Positions 28,025 to 36,171 of a stretch of DNA of 64,000 bases are shown here, one piece after another; the stretch's first letter is position 1, and each line of letters starts with the position of its first letter. Source of the DNA: Olivibacter jilunii. GTDB taxonomy: Bacteria; Bacteroidota; Bacteroidia; Sphingobacteriales; Sphingobacteriaceae. The notes beneath the pieces were generated by a model. It made no database searches. It worked only from the letters and a program-made list of their open reading frames with translations, and was not told where the DNA came from. The position numbers were made by a program, and so were the translations under genes. The stretch spans positions 1 through 64,000 of the forward strand of contig NZ_LR027861.1 of NCBI RefSeq assembly GCF_900607235.1, written 5' to 3'.

Positions 28025-28957
28025 ATGTATTTACTAAAGAAAAAAAGCTTGCTTTTGCTAATCTGTCTTAGCTTACTCTCCTCTTCTCTATTTGCACAAC
28101 GTTTTTACGTGGCTACTTATAATATTCGAAATGATAATAACAAAGAGGATGCTGCACGTGGCGATGGCTGGAAACAACGTTATCCCATTATCGCCGACTT
28201 AATTCGGTTTCATGAATTTGATATCTTTGGCACACAGGAAGGCTTATATCATCAACTGGAAGACCTGAAAAGCAGCTTACCTAATTATAACTATACCGGT
28301 GTAGGACGTGATGACGGAAAGCAGGCAGGCGAATACTCCGCGATATTTTATAATATGGAAAAATTTGATTTGCTAGATCACGGAGATTTTTGGCTTTCCA
28401 CGCAAACAGACTATCCTAATAAGGGCTGGGACGCTGTTCTTCCTCGGATTTGTAGCTGGGCCAAGCTGCAAGTAAAAGCAAATGGGAAAACGCTCTACTT
28501 TTTTAACGTGCATTTTGATCATGTGGGTACGACTGCCAGAAAGGAAAGTGCGAAACTTATTCTGAGTAAGGTCAAAGAATTGGCAGGAAATCACACCGCC
28601 ATTCTTACCGGCGACTTTAACGTCGATCAGCATAGCGACAGTTATCAAGTATTGGAGCAATCTCATATTTTACAAGATGCTTTTGAGGCGGCTCCTTTCA
28701 GATACGTAACGAACGGCACTTTCAATAACTTCAATCCAAATAGTAAAACGGACAGTCGCATCGATCACATTTTCTTAACAACAGACTTTAAAGTTCATAA
28801 ATATGGCATTCTGACCGACACTTATCGCTCGATGCTACAAAATCCGCAAGATGCCTATCAATCGGGTAATTTCCCTAAAGAAGTGCGGTTAACAGATCAT
28901 CGTGCACGTGTACCTTCAGATCATTTTCCGGTCATGATCAGTCTTGACATGCCTTAA
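28025..28957 (+). CDS. Exported endonuclease/exonuclease/phosphatase (EEP) family protein
   Basis: 310 residues, signal peptide ending SLFAQ (about 25). The family fold is shown by ATYNIRNDN (Asn in strand 1), GTQEGLYHQLEDL (metal Glu), NVHFDHVG, TGDFNVDQHSD (Asp/Asn), RIDHIFL and the terminal PSDHFPV (catalytic Asp-His). Such exported members cleave phosphodiester or phosphomonoester bonds in nucleic acids, lipids or sugar phosphates. The GH92 gene starts 41 bases downstream, so a shared glycan substrate carrying phosphate is a reasonable reading. Confidence 0.92.
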   Translation: MYLLKKKSLLLLICLSLLSSSLFAQRFYVATYNIRNDNNKEDAARGDGWKQRYPIIADLIRFHEFDIFGTQEGLYHQLEDLKSSLPNYNYTGVGRDDGKQAGEYSAIFYNMEKFDLLDHGDFWLSTQTDYPNKGWDAVLPRICSWAKLQVKANGKTLYFFNVHFDHVGTTARKESAKLILSKVKELAGNHTAILTGDFNVDQHSDSYQVLEQSHILQDAFEAAPFRYVTNGTFNNFNPNSKTDSRIDHIFLTTDFKVHKYGILTDTYRSMLQNPQDAYQSGNFPKEVRLTDHRARVPSDHFPVMISLDMP

Positions 28958-28998
28958 TCTTCTCCTCTACTATTTGTGCTATCTGAAAAAACTAAAAA

Positions 28999-31311
28999 AT
29001 GAAATTGAAAGCCCACTTTAAAACGACTTTTATTGTTACAGCCCTGCTCTTTACGCGCACATTCATTATGGGCCAAGAAAACACTGATCCTGTTTCATAT
29101 GTGAACACATTGGTTGGTACGCAATCCAAATTCGAGCTCTCTACCGGCAATACCTATCCCGCCATTGCTCTGCCCTGGGGCATGAACTTTTGGGTTCCGC
29201 AAACCGGTAAAATGGGCGATGGATGGGTTTACACCTATACAGCTGACAAGATAAAGGGTTTTAAACAGACTCATCAACCAAGTCCTTGGATGAACGACTA
29301 TGGACAATTCTCCTTGATGCCATTAACGGACAAACCGGTATTCGACGAAGACGAGCGTGCCAGTTGGTTTTCCCATAAAGCGGAGATCGCAAAGCCTTAT
29401 TATTATAAGGTGTATTTAGCGGATCACGATGTGGTCACCGAAATTACGCCGACCGAAAGGGCGGCCATGTTTCGGTTCACATTCCCTGAAACGAAAAACG
29501 CCTATGTAACTATCGACGCTTTTGATAAAGGCTCTTATGTTAAGGTTATACCCGAGGAACGCAAAATAATCGGGTACACCACACGCAACAGTGGCGGAGT
29601 GCCCGACAACTTCAAAAATTATTTCGTTATTGTTTTCGATAAGGATTTTACTTATCAGGCAACGGTTGATCAAAAGCGCATTCAAGAGAAACCTTTGGAA
29701 GTACAAGCAGATCATAGCGGGGCTATTATTGGTTTTGCTACCGCTAAAGGCGAACAAGTACATGCACGGGTTGCTTCCTCTTTCATAAGCTTTGAACAGG
29801 CGGCTATCAACCTGAAAGAACTGGGTGCCGACAATTTTGATCAACTTGCATCAAGGGGAAAAGAGGTATGGAACAAAACGCTCGGTAAGATTGAAATTGC
29901 CGATGAAAACATCAATAACCTACGTACTTTTTACTCTTGTCTGTACCGTTCGGTTCTCTTCCCAAGGAGCTTTTATGAAATAAACGCCGAAGGGAAAATC
30001 GTTCATTATAGTCCATACAATGGAAAGGTTTTGCCAGGCTATATGTTTACGGATACCGGATTTTGGGACACCTTCCGTTCTTTATTTCCATTCCTTAATC
30101 TCTTATATCCTTCAATGAATGTGAAAATGCAAGAAGGGTTGGTAAATGCCTATAAAGAGAGTGGTTTCTTACCCGAATGGGCCAGTCCGGGACACCGCGA
30201 CATTATGGTAGGCAACAACTCCGCTTCTGTAGTAGCAGATGCCTATATTAAAGGTCTAAAGGGTTATGACATCGAAACCCTATGGGAGGCATTAAAACAT
30301 GGCGCTAATAACGTGCACCCCACAGTCTCCGCATCCGGACGTAAAGGTTATCAAGAATACAATCAATACGGCTATATCCCCAATGATCTAGACATTAATC
30401 AGAACGTTGCCCGTACCCTGGAATATGCGTATGACGACTGGGCAATCTATACCTTAGGAAAAAAACTTAACAAGCCGCAAAAAGAAATAGCCATCTATGC
30501 AAAAAGGGCCATGAATTATAAAAATGTGTTCGACATTCACTACAAGCTGATGCGTGGCCGAAAAGCGGATGGCAGCTTTTCCGGCGCATTTAAGGGCACT
30601 GATTGGAGCCGAGATTTTACGGAAGGAAATAGTTGGCATTACAGCTGGTCGGTCTTCCATGACCCGCAGGGCTTGATTGACCTAATGGGCGGTAATGGCG
30701 CTTTTACCAAAATGCTCGACTCGGTTTTTATTATTCCAGGTGCTGAAGGTATGAAAAGCCGCTCCATGATACATGAAATGCGGGAAATGCAAGTGATGAA
30801 TATGGGGCAGTATGCTCATGGAAACCAACCGATTCAGCATATGATCTACTTATATAACTATGCAGCTGAGCCATGGAAAACACAGTATTGGGCTCGGGAG
30901 GTTATGGATAAGCTTTATGCCGCTGGTCCGGACGGCTATTGTGGAGATGAAGACAATGGTCAGACTTCCGCTTGGTATGTCTTCTCAGCGCTCGGATTTT
31001 ATCCGGTATGTCCTGGAACCGACCAATATGTTATTGGCTCACCTTTATTTAAGGTGGTTAAACTGCATTTAGAGAATGGTAAGCAAGTAACCATTAAGGC
31101 ACCTAGGAACAGCAGCGATCACCGCTACATTAATCGCGTTGAATTGAACGGTAAAGCTTATGGTAAGAATTATTTTCTACACAGTGATTTACAGGGTGGA
31201 GCGAATATTGTCTATCAAATGGAAAAAACACCCAACAAAGAAAGAGGTATAGCACCAACCAACGCACCTTATTCTTTCAGTAAGGAAATAGAAAAGACCT
31301 TAGAGAAATAA
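28999..31311 (+). CDS. GH92 glycosidase with Gln at the general-acid position (probable phosphomannose-type)
   Basis: 770 residues, exported (signal to about residue 26, MGQ). Residues about 30-290 are the N-terminal beta-sandwich and about 310-760 the (alpha/alpha)6 barrel. TGFWDTFRS near 353, WASPGHRDIM near 395 and GDEDNGQTSAW (D650, D652, the predicted base pair) are typical GH92. The usual HGNEP general-acid motif is H607-G-N-Q610-P: the catalytic Glu is Gln. In GH92 members acting on mannose-1-phosphate linkages the acid is also lost, since phosphate is a good leaving group, so this may be an uncapping phosphomannosidase. Cotranscribed with the EEP enzyme; a strong terminator follows. 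Confidence 0.93.
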   Translation: MKLKAHFKTTFIVTALLFTRTFIMGQENTDPVSYVNTLVGTQSKFELSTGNTYPAIALPWGMNFWVPQTGKMGDGWVYTYTADKIKGFKQTHQPSPWMNDYGQFSLMPLTDKPVFDEDERASWFSHKAEIAKPYYYKVYLADHDVVTEITPTERAAMFRFTFPETKNAYVTIDAFDKGSYVKVIPEERKIIGYTTRNSGGVPDNFKNYFVIVFDKDFTYQATVDQKRIQEKPLEVQADHSGAIIGFATAKGEQVHARVASSFISFEQAAINLKELGADNFDQLASRGKEVWNKTLGKIEIADENINNLRTFYSCLYRSVLFPRSFYEINAEGKIVHYSPYNGKVLPGYMFTDTGFWDTFRSLFPFLNLLYPSMNVKMQEGLVNAYKESGFLPEWASPGHRDIMVGNNSASVVADAYIKGLKGYDIETLWEALKHGANNVHPTVSASGRKGYQEYNQYGYIPNDLDINQNVARTLEYAYDDWAIYTLGKKLNKPQKEIAIYAKRAMNYKNVFDIHYKLMRGRKADGSFSGAFKGTDWSRDFTEGNSWHYSWSVFHDPQGLIDLMGGNGAFTKMLDSVFIIPGAEGMKSRSMIHEMREMQVMNMGQYAHGNQPIQHMIYLYNYAAEPWKTQYWAREVMDKLYAAGPDGYCGDEDNGQTSAWYVFSALGFYPVCPGTDQYVIGSPLFKVVKLHLENGKQVTIKAPRNSSDHRYINRVELNGKAYGKNYFLHSDLQGGANIVYQMEKTPNKERGIAPTNAPYSFSKEIEKTLEK

Positions 31312-31312
31312 G

Positions 31313-31355
31313 AAACATCAAAGGAAGTCTCCTAGGTAGGCTTCCTTTGATGTTT
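31313..31355. terminator. Strong bidirectional terminator
   Basis: AAACATCAAAGGAAG (31313-31327) and its exact complement (31341-31355) form a 15-bp stem with a 13-base loop, followed by TGTTTCC. It sits between the convergent GH92 and 119-residue protein genes. Confidence 0.85.
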
Positions 31356-31361
31356 TGTTTC

Positions 31362-31721
31362 CTATCGCTCCAATTCTAGCTCATCTGGATCTATTTGTCC
31401 CCTATGAGACACAACCTCCTTATGTAAGTGGTATTTTAATTGACCTTTTACATGCATTGTGTTCACCTTTGCCAGCTCGTGAAGTTTTACCAAAACATCA
31501 TTGCTGTATTGCTTTGCGTCATCAATAGATAAGGAAGGATTGAACTCGATCAACTTATTGGCGATGTCTTCCACAGTCCCCTCCATCATATACCCTAAGG
31601 TATAAATTACCTGATCCACCACAGGTGCATTTGAATCAAAATTAGCAGGTATTTTCAATGGTTCTGCCATATCTTTATAGTCATCAAAAGATAAGGATAC
31701 TGTCTTGCTTGATTTTTCCAT
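31362..31721 (-). CDS. Hypothetical helical protein (119 aa)
   Basis: I do not recognise this protein. No signal or membrane segment. It is acidic in the middle (VEDIANKLIEFNPSLSIDDAKQYSNDVLVKLHELAKVN reads as helix-loop-helix) and ends with the charged DPDELELER. The N-terminus (KTVSLSFDDYKDMAEPL) is beta-like. It is the last of three minus-strand genes, 46 bases after the NTF2-fold gene stop, next to a divergent AraC regulator. Confidence 0.7.
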   Translation of the reverse strand: MEKSSKTVSLSFDDYKDMAEPLKIPANFDSNAPVVDQVIYTLGYMMEGTVEDIANKLIEFNPSLSIDDAKQYSNDVLVKLHELAKVNTMHVKGQLKYHLHKEVVSHRGQIDPDELELER

Positions 31722-31767
31722 AGCTGTTCATATTATTATAATATAACCCATAATGCTGAATAGTGTT

Positions 31768-32196
31768 TTAGTTACTGCCACCAAGCGCCTCTGATACAGC
31801 ATAACTATCTTCCAGTAGGCGGTATTGACTTATCAACCCTTCTTGTACTCTTATCAGAATAGAGAAAAGTGAATCAACGACCTGATCAGTAGGCAGCATT
31901 TTCGTAGAGAATTCGCCTACAACAATCGCTACTTCATCGTCAACAAACAGATACTGAATCGAGGCTGTCAGTGGTTTCGTATTCGACCATAGATCCTCGA
32001 AAAACATACGTATCTCTGACTTGGCACTCCTTTTACCCAACCAGCTAGCACGACTAAAATTACCGGGAATATACCAATCCACCGATTCAGCAAACAGTCT
32101 CATGATTTTCGTTAAATCTCTATTGGCCAAAGCCTCCATGTAATTGTATACCACATCTCTTGTTTGCGCGCTTTGAGCAGTTGCTATCGTTTTCAT
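31768..32196 (-). CDS. SnoaL/NTF2-fold protein
   Basis: 142 residues. YNYMEALANRDLTKIMRLFAESVDWYIPGN is the typical N-terminal helix plus first strand of the SnoaL-like group, and EVAIVVGEFSTKML and LFSILIRVQEGLISQYRLLEDSYAVSEAL form the curved sheet. These proteins are polyketide cyclases, isomerases or ligand-binding proteins; no catalytic residue set is clear. It starts 5 bases after the membrane-protein gene stop, in a three-gene operon. Confidence 0.87.
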   Translation of the reverse strand: MKTIATAQSAQTRDVVYNYMEALANRDLTKIMRLFAESVDWYIPGNFSRASWLGKRSAKSEIRMFFEDLWSNTKPLTASIQYLFVDDEVAIVVGEFSTKMLPTDQVVDSLFSILIRVQEGLISQYRLLEDSYAVSEALGGSN

Positions 32197-32201
32197 ATGT
32201 T

Positions 32202-32603
32202 TTATGTATTAACTAATTTTTTTGTATTTGATGAGCCCTCTCGGAGATAGCGATGCTGCAAATATGCCATGAGTGCTACCCAAATAGCTACCAGACTAAC
32301 TGCTAGATTCCCAACAGGCGACAGACGAAAGGCATCGGTTATCAAAATCAGGACACTGACTAATACCCAAATGATATCAAGTGTAATAACGAGCTTTACA
32401 CCTTGTGGCTTTGCTTGACTTCGACGGCTCGCGTAGTAAACCAAGCAGGCAAAAGCTACTAAAAAGGCACCCACTGCAACGAGCGGAATCCCATTTGATA
32501 CTTTAAAAAGCTCAGCAATATTTTCGGATAAAACAATTAATAACAAACCCGTTGCACCTGAGCTTAGTGCATTCACAAACATTACTTTTTTTAATCTTTC
32601 CAT
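32202..32603 (-). CDS. Small four-helix membrane protein
   Basis: 133 residues with four predicted membrane helices (about 8-27, 37-56, 70-89 and 95-115). A positively charged loop (SRRSQAKPQG) separates helices 2 and 3. It resembles widespread small integral membrane proteins without known function. It is the first gene of the operon that diverges from the AraC regulator, 74 bases away. Confidence 0.78.
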   Translation of the reverse strand: MERLKKVMFVNALSSGATGLLLIVLSENIAELFKVSNGIPLVAVGAFLVAFACLVYYASRRSQAKPQGVKLVITLDIIWVLVSVLILITDAFRLSPVGNLAVSLVAIWVALMAYLQHRYLREGSSNTKKLVNT

Positions 32604-32677
32604 AGCTGTTTTTTTTTATCAAAATTATCTTTCATTGCTAAGGAAAAATTGATATTTTGCGACAATCTGAAAACAAC

Positions 32678-33652
32678 ATGCAAATCCTCGCGGTACATCT
32701 ACAGGCTTTTATTAATTACTTATCTATCCGTCAGCATGGAAAAAACCTGCTAGATAACGATCGTTTACCAACCTCGCTATCTACCCATCTGCATGATGGA
32801 CATACCGTTATTTCGACCGATTTGTTCTATGATATCCTTGATCAGGTAAGACTGCAATTACAAGATGAGTATCTTGGACTGCGCGTTGGTAGTTTCCTTA
32901 ACTTAAACGCATTAGGCCTCATTTATCAGATATCTTTGCAAGCAACCAGTGTAGAAGAAGGACTGTATTATTTACGCAACTTTGTCGACGCCACTTTACC
33001 CATTGTCCAACTAGACAGCAGACTTTCTCAAGGAAGATATACGATTCAGCTTTCCATTAAAGATGGCCCGAATCATCTTAGCCAGATCGTACTGGAGTGT
33101 GTACAAACGATTATTATGAAAGAGCTTCGGATGATGTGCGTAGAAGGTATCGAGATTCAGGCGCGCTCGCCCTATTACGACAGCCACTATCCGGAAGACT
33201 TCACCTATGGGAAACACCACGAAATCGAATTCGAGAACATCGTGTTAAAGTCGACAATCAGAAGCTATCGTAAGCATTGTTTAGATTACCTGGTTCCTCA
33301 ATACTTACAATTCATTGAGCGAATCAAAATGGATGACGAGACCTTTGCCAATAAAGTAAAAATTGCGGCACTGAATCTAGCTACACCAGCCCTTCCCAAG
33401 TTAGAACAGGTTGCAGAAAATTTTAATCTCAGCCCGCGTACATTTCAGCGCATTTTAGCAAAAGAGCAATTAAGCTTCCGGATGCTGACAGATAGTTTAA
33501 ATAAAGAACTTGCTTTGCTTTTATTACGACACGATGGCTATGCCATCGCTGACATTGGCTACCTACTAGGCTATGCTGAACCCGCCTCTTTCTTGCACAG
33601 TTTTAAAAAATGGTATGGACAAGCACCCGGTGCCATTAAACGGCAACTATAA
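32678..33652 (+). CDS. AraC-family transcriptional regulator (ligand-binding N-terminus)
   Basis: 324 residues from the ATG at 32678 (a TTG 21 bases upstream is unlikely). Residues about 15-195 fit the arabinose-binding-like domain of OruR/ArgR-type AraC proteins (LGLRVGSFLNLNALGLIYQISLQATSVEEGL). The C-terminal 90 residues hold two HTH motifs: LEQVAENFNLSPRTFQRILAK and IADIGYLLGYAEPASFLHSFKKWYGQAPGAI. It is divergent from the membrane-protein/NTF2/hypothetical operon, the natural target. Confidence 0.9.
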   Translation: MQILAVHLQAFINYLSIRQHGKNLLDNDRLPTSLSTHLHDGHTVISTDLFYDILDQVRLQLQDEYLGLRVGSFLNLNALGLIYQISLQATSVEEGLYYLRNFVDATLPIVQLDSRLSQGRYTIQLSIKDGPNHLSQIVLECVQTIIMKELRMMCVEGIEIQARSPYYDSHYPEDFTYGKHHEIEFENIVLKSTIRSYRKHCLDYLVPQYLQFIERIKMDDETFANKVKIAALNLATPALPKLEQVAENFNLSPRTFQRILAKEQLSFRMLTDSLNKELALLLLRHDGYAIADIGYLLGYAEPASFLHSFKKWYGQAPGAIKRQL

Positions 33653-33773
33653 AAATCTCTTTAATTACTGCTAAAACATATTAGTAATTTCAAAAACAAA
33701 ATACTAAGCTTATATTTACGGCAAATAAGTTTATACCTTTTGGCTTAAGGTACATAGTCAACACTTTACAATC

Positions 33774-36053
33774 ATGAAACGACCAACTATTTTAACCATT
33801 TTACTTTCAGTGGTATTTGCGACTAAACTTTTTGCGCAAACAGCAAAAGATCCGGTCGACTATATTAATCCTTATATCGGAAATATCAGTCATCTGCTTG
33901 TTCCAACTTATCCGACGGTCCATTTACCTAACAGTCTTTTGCGTATCTATCCGGAGCGCGAAAATTTCACGGGAAACGTACTGAGGGGCTTACCGCTTAT
34001 TGTAACCAGTCATCGGGGAAGTTCCGCGTTTAATTTAAGTCCTTTTCAAGGAGTGGTAAAAGATATCAAGCATGTACTTCCCTTGAGCTACGACAATGAA
34101 GTAATCAAACCTTATTTCTATAGTGTAGACCTTGATGAACAGAATGTTGCGGTACAATATGCTCCTTCGCATCAATCCGGTATTTATGAGCTTCATTTCA
34201 ATCACCCGGAGAAAGACACCTATTTGATTTTCAACACCCGAAATGGTGAACTATCTCATGACAACCGGCATATCAGTGGATACCAGAATTTAGATAAACA
34301 GACCAAGGTATATATCTACTTGGAAACGGATGTGCAGCCTATTGTTATTGGAACAAATCAAGGTGATAAGGTCGGCACAAACGATAAAAGCACAAAGGGC
34401 GAAGATGCCTATTTTATCGTACAATATCCTAAAGGCACCACTAAAATAAAGCTACGTTATGGTGTATCCTTTATCAGTACGGAGCAGGCAAAAAGAAATC
34501 TTCGTAGGGAGATTAGGGATTTTGATTTAGCGACGATTTCAAAAAGGGGGCGCGACATTTGGAATCAGACATTGAACAAAATAAAAGTTACCGGCACCGA
34601 TGAGGATGCAAAAACTGTCTTCTATACGTCTTTGTATCGGACTTACGAAAGGATGATCTGCCTTTCTGAAGATGGAAAATATTTCAGTGCTTACGATGGT
34701 AAAGTCCATGACGACAAAGGCAGACCCTTTTACACCGACGATTGGATCTGGGACACCTATCGGGCGACCCACCCACTTCGCATATTGATTGAGCCGGAAA
34801 TGGAGGCAAACATGATTAATTCCTATATTGTTATGACGCAACAAATGCCGCGCGCGTGGATGCCTAATTTTCCCGAGGTTACGGGGGATAGTCGTAGGAT
34901 GAACTCCAATCATGCAGTGGCGATGGTTGCAGACGCATATAATAAAGGGCTTCGGAATTTTAATTTGGAAGAAGCTTATCGGGTAGCCAAAGCAGCCATC
35001 ACAGAGAAAACCTTAGCTCCCTGGTCGGCTAAACCAGCAGGCGTACTGGATCAATTCTATAAAGACCACGGCTATTTTCCTTCCTTGGCACCAGGCGAAA
35101 AGGAAACCGTACCGGAAGTGCACAGTTGGGAACGCAGGCAGCCCATTGCGGTGACACTCGGCACAGTATATGATGAATGGTGTTTATCGCAAATAGCTAG
35201 CAAGCTTGGAAAAACGGATGAAGCCAAATACTTTTCGGAAAGAAGCCTAAACTATCGCAAAGTCTTTAATCCTGAAACAAAATTTTTCCATCCAAAAGAT
35301 ACCTTTGGGGTTTTTATACCTCATATGGATTACCGATTTCCTCCCGGTATTGGTGGCCGCGATGCTTATGATGAAAATACCGGTTATGTTTATCGCTTCG
35401 ACGTACCTCATAACATTGGTGATCTCGTACAATTAATCGGCGGAAAACAGGCATTTATTGATGCCTTGGAAGATATGTTCAGTACGCCGCTGGGTAAAGG
35501 AAGACCCGATTTTTACCATATTTATGCGGATCATAGTGGAAATGTTGGTCAATTTTCAATGGGTAATGAACCCGCCATGCATATCCCCTATCTATACAAT
35601 TATGCGGGACAACCCTGGCGTTCGCAAAAACGGGTGCGTACATTACTTCAGCAATGGTTCCGCAACGATTTGATGGGCATCCCAGGTGATGAGGATGGTG
35701 GAGGCCTTACTTCTTTCGTCGTGTTCTCCCAATTGGGCTTTTATCCCATCACCGCCGGTTTACCCATGTATGTCATCGGAAGTCCAACCTTCGAAAGTGC
35801 CACGCTGGACATCGGTGATGGTAAGATATTCAGTGTGGTTTGCGAGAATTATTCACCTGACAACAAATACATCCAGTCAGCAAAACTCAATGGCGTATCC
35901 TGGAACAAATCCTGGTTTAGCCATGAAGATTTGATGAAAGGCGGTAAACTTGAACTGGTTATGGGGAAACATCCCAACAAAACCTGGGCCACCGGAGATG
36001 ACGCCATTCCGCCATCGTTTAAGATGAATGATAAATTAAAAATTAAAAAGTAA
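33774..36053 (+). CDS. GH92 alpha-mannosidase-like glycosidase (catalytic Glu present)
   Basis: 759 residues, signal peptide ending KLFAQ (about 22). N-terminal beta-sandwich about 25-260, catalytic barrel about 275-740. WIWDTYRATHP near 324, general-acid motif GNEP with E599, and D639/D641 in GDEDGGG mark GH92; these are calcium-dependent inverting exo-alpha-mannosidases. Compared with standard members, the His before GNEP is replaced (SMGNEP) and the loop after GDED reads GGGLTSF rather than GQ-SAW, so it belongs to a divergent branch and its linkage is open. Monocistronic; convergent with the GH2 gene. Confidence 0.92.
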   Translation: MKRPTILTILLSVVFATKLFAQTAKDPVDYINPYIGNISHLLVPTYPTVHLPNSLLRIYPERENFTGNVLRGLPLIVTSHRGSSAFNLSPFQGVVKDIKHVLPLSYDNEVIKPYFYSVDLDEQNVAVQYAPSHQSGIYELHFNHPEKDTYLIFNTRNGELSHDNRHISGYQNLDKQTKVYIYLETDVQPIVIGTNQGDKVGTNDKSTKGEDAYFIVQYPKGTTKIKLRYGVSFISTEQAKRNLRREIRDFDLATISKRGRDIWNQTLNKIKVTGTDEDAKTVFYTSLYRTYERMICLSEDGKYFSAYDGKVHDDKGRPFYTDDWIWDTYRATHPLRILIEPEMEANMINSYIVMTQQMPRAWMPNFPEVTGDSRRMNSNHAVAMVADAYNKGLRNFNLEEAYRVAKAAITEKTLAPWSAKPAGVLDQFYKDHGYFPSLAPGEKETVPEVHSWERRQPIAVTLGTVYDEWCLSQIASKLGKTDEAKYFSERSLNYRKVFNPETKFFHPKDTFGVFIPHMDYRFPPGIGGRDAYDENTGYVYRFDVPHNIGDLVQLIGGKQAFIDALEDMFSTPLGKGRPDFYHIYADHSGNVGQFSMGNEPAMHIPYLYNYAGQPWRSQKRVRTLLQQWFRNDLMGIPGDEDGGGLTSFVVFSQLGFYPITAGLPMYVIGSPTFESATLDIGDGKIFSVVCENYSPDNKYIQSAKLNGVSWNKSWFSHEDLMKGGKLELVMGKHPNKTWATGDDAIPPSFKMNDKLKIKK

Positions 36054-36073
36054 AAAAGCTTGCCTCTCGTAGT

Positions 36074-36103
36074 GATGGCCTACCTGTTGAAAGGCAGGCC
36101 ATC
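36074..36103. terminator. Hairpin between convergent GH92 and GH2 genes
   Basis: GATGGCCTACCT (36074-36085) pairs with AGGCAGGCCATC (36092-36103), 12 positions with one mismatch and a 6-base loop. No long T-run follows. Confidence 0.55.
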
Positions 36104-36171
36104 ATTATCACATTAACCACTTCTCTACTCAACGTTTCAACCACTCAACCATCAGCTAATCATCACATTAG

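Noticed and set aside
29416-29844. 142-codon minus-strand frame inside the GH92 gene
   Set aside because: Antisense to a clear GH92 sequence; no start context and no recognisable domain.
36104-36171. Repeated CTACTCAAC/CACATTA words after the GH92 gene
   Set aside because: Only imperfect short repeats in a convergent gap; not enough for a repeat element.
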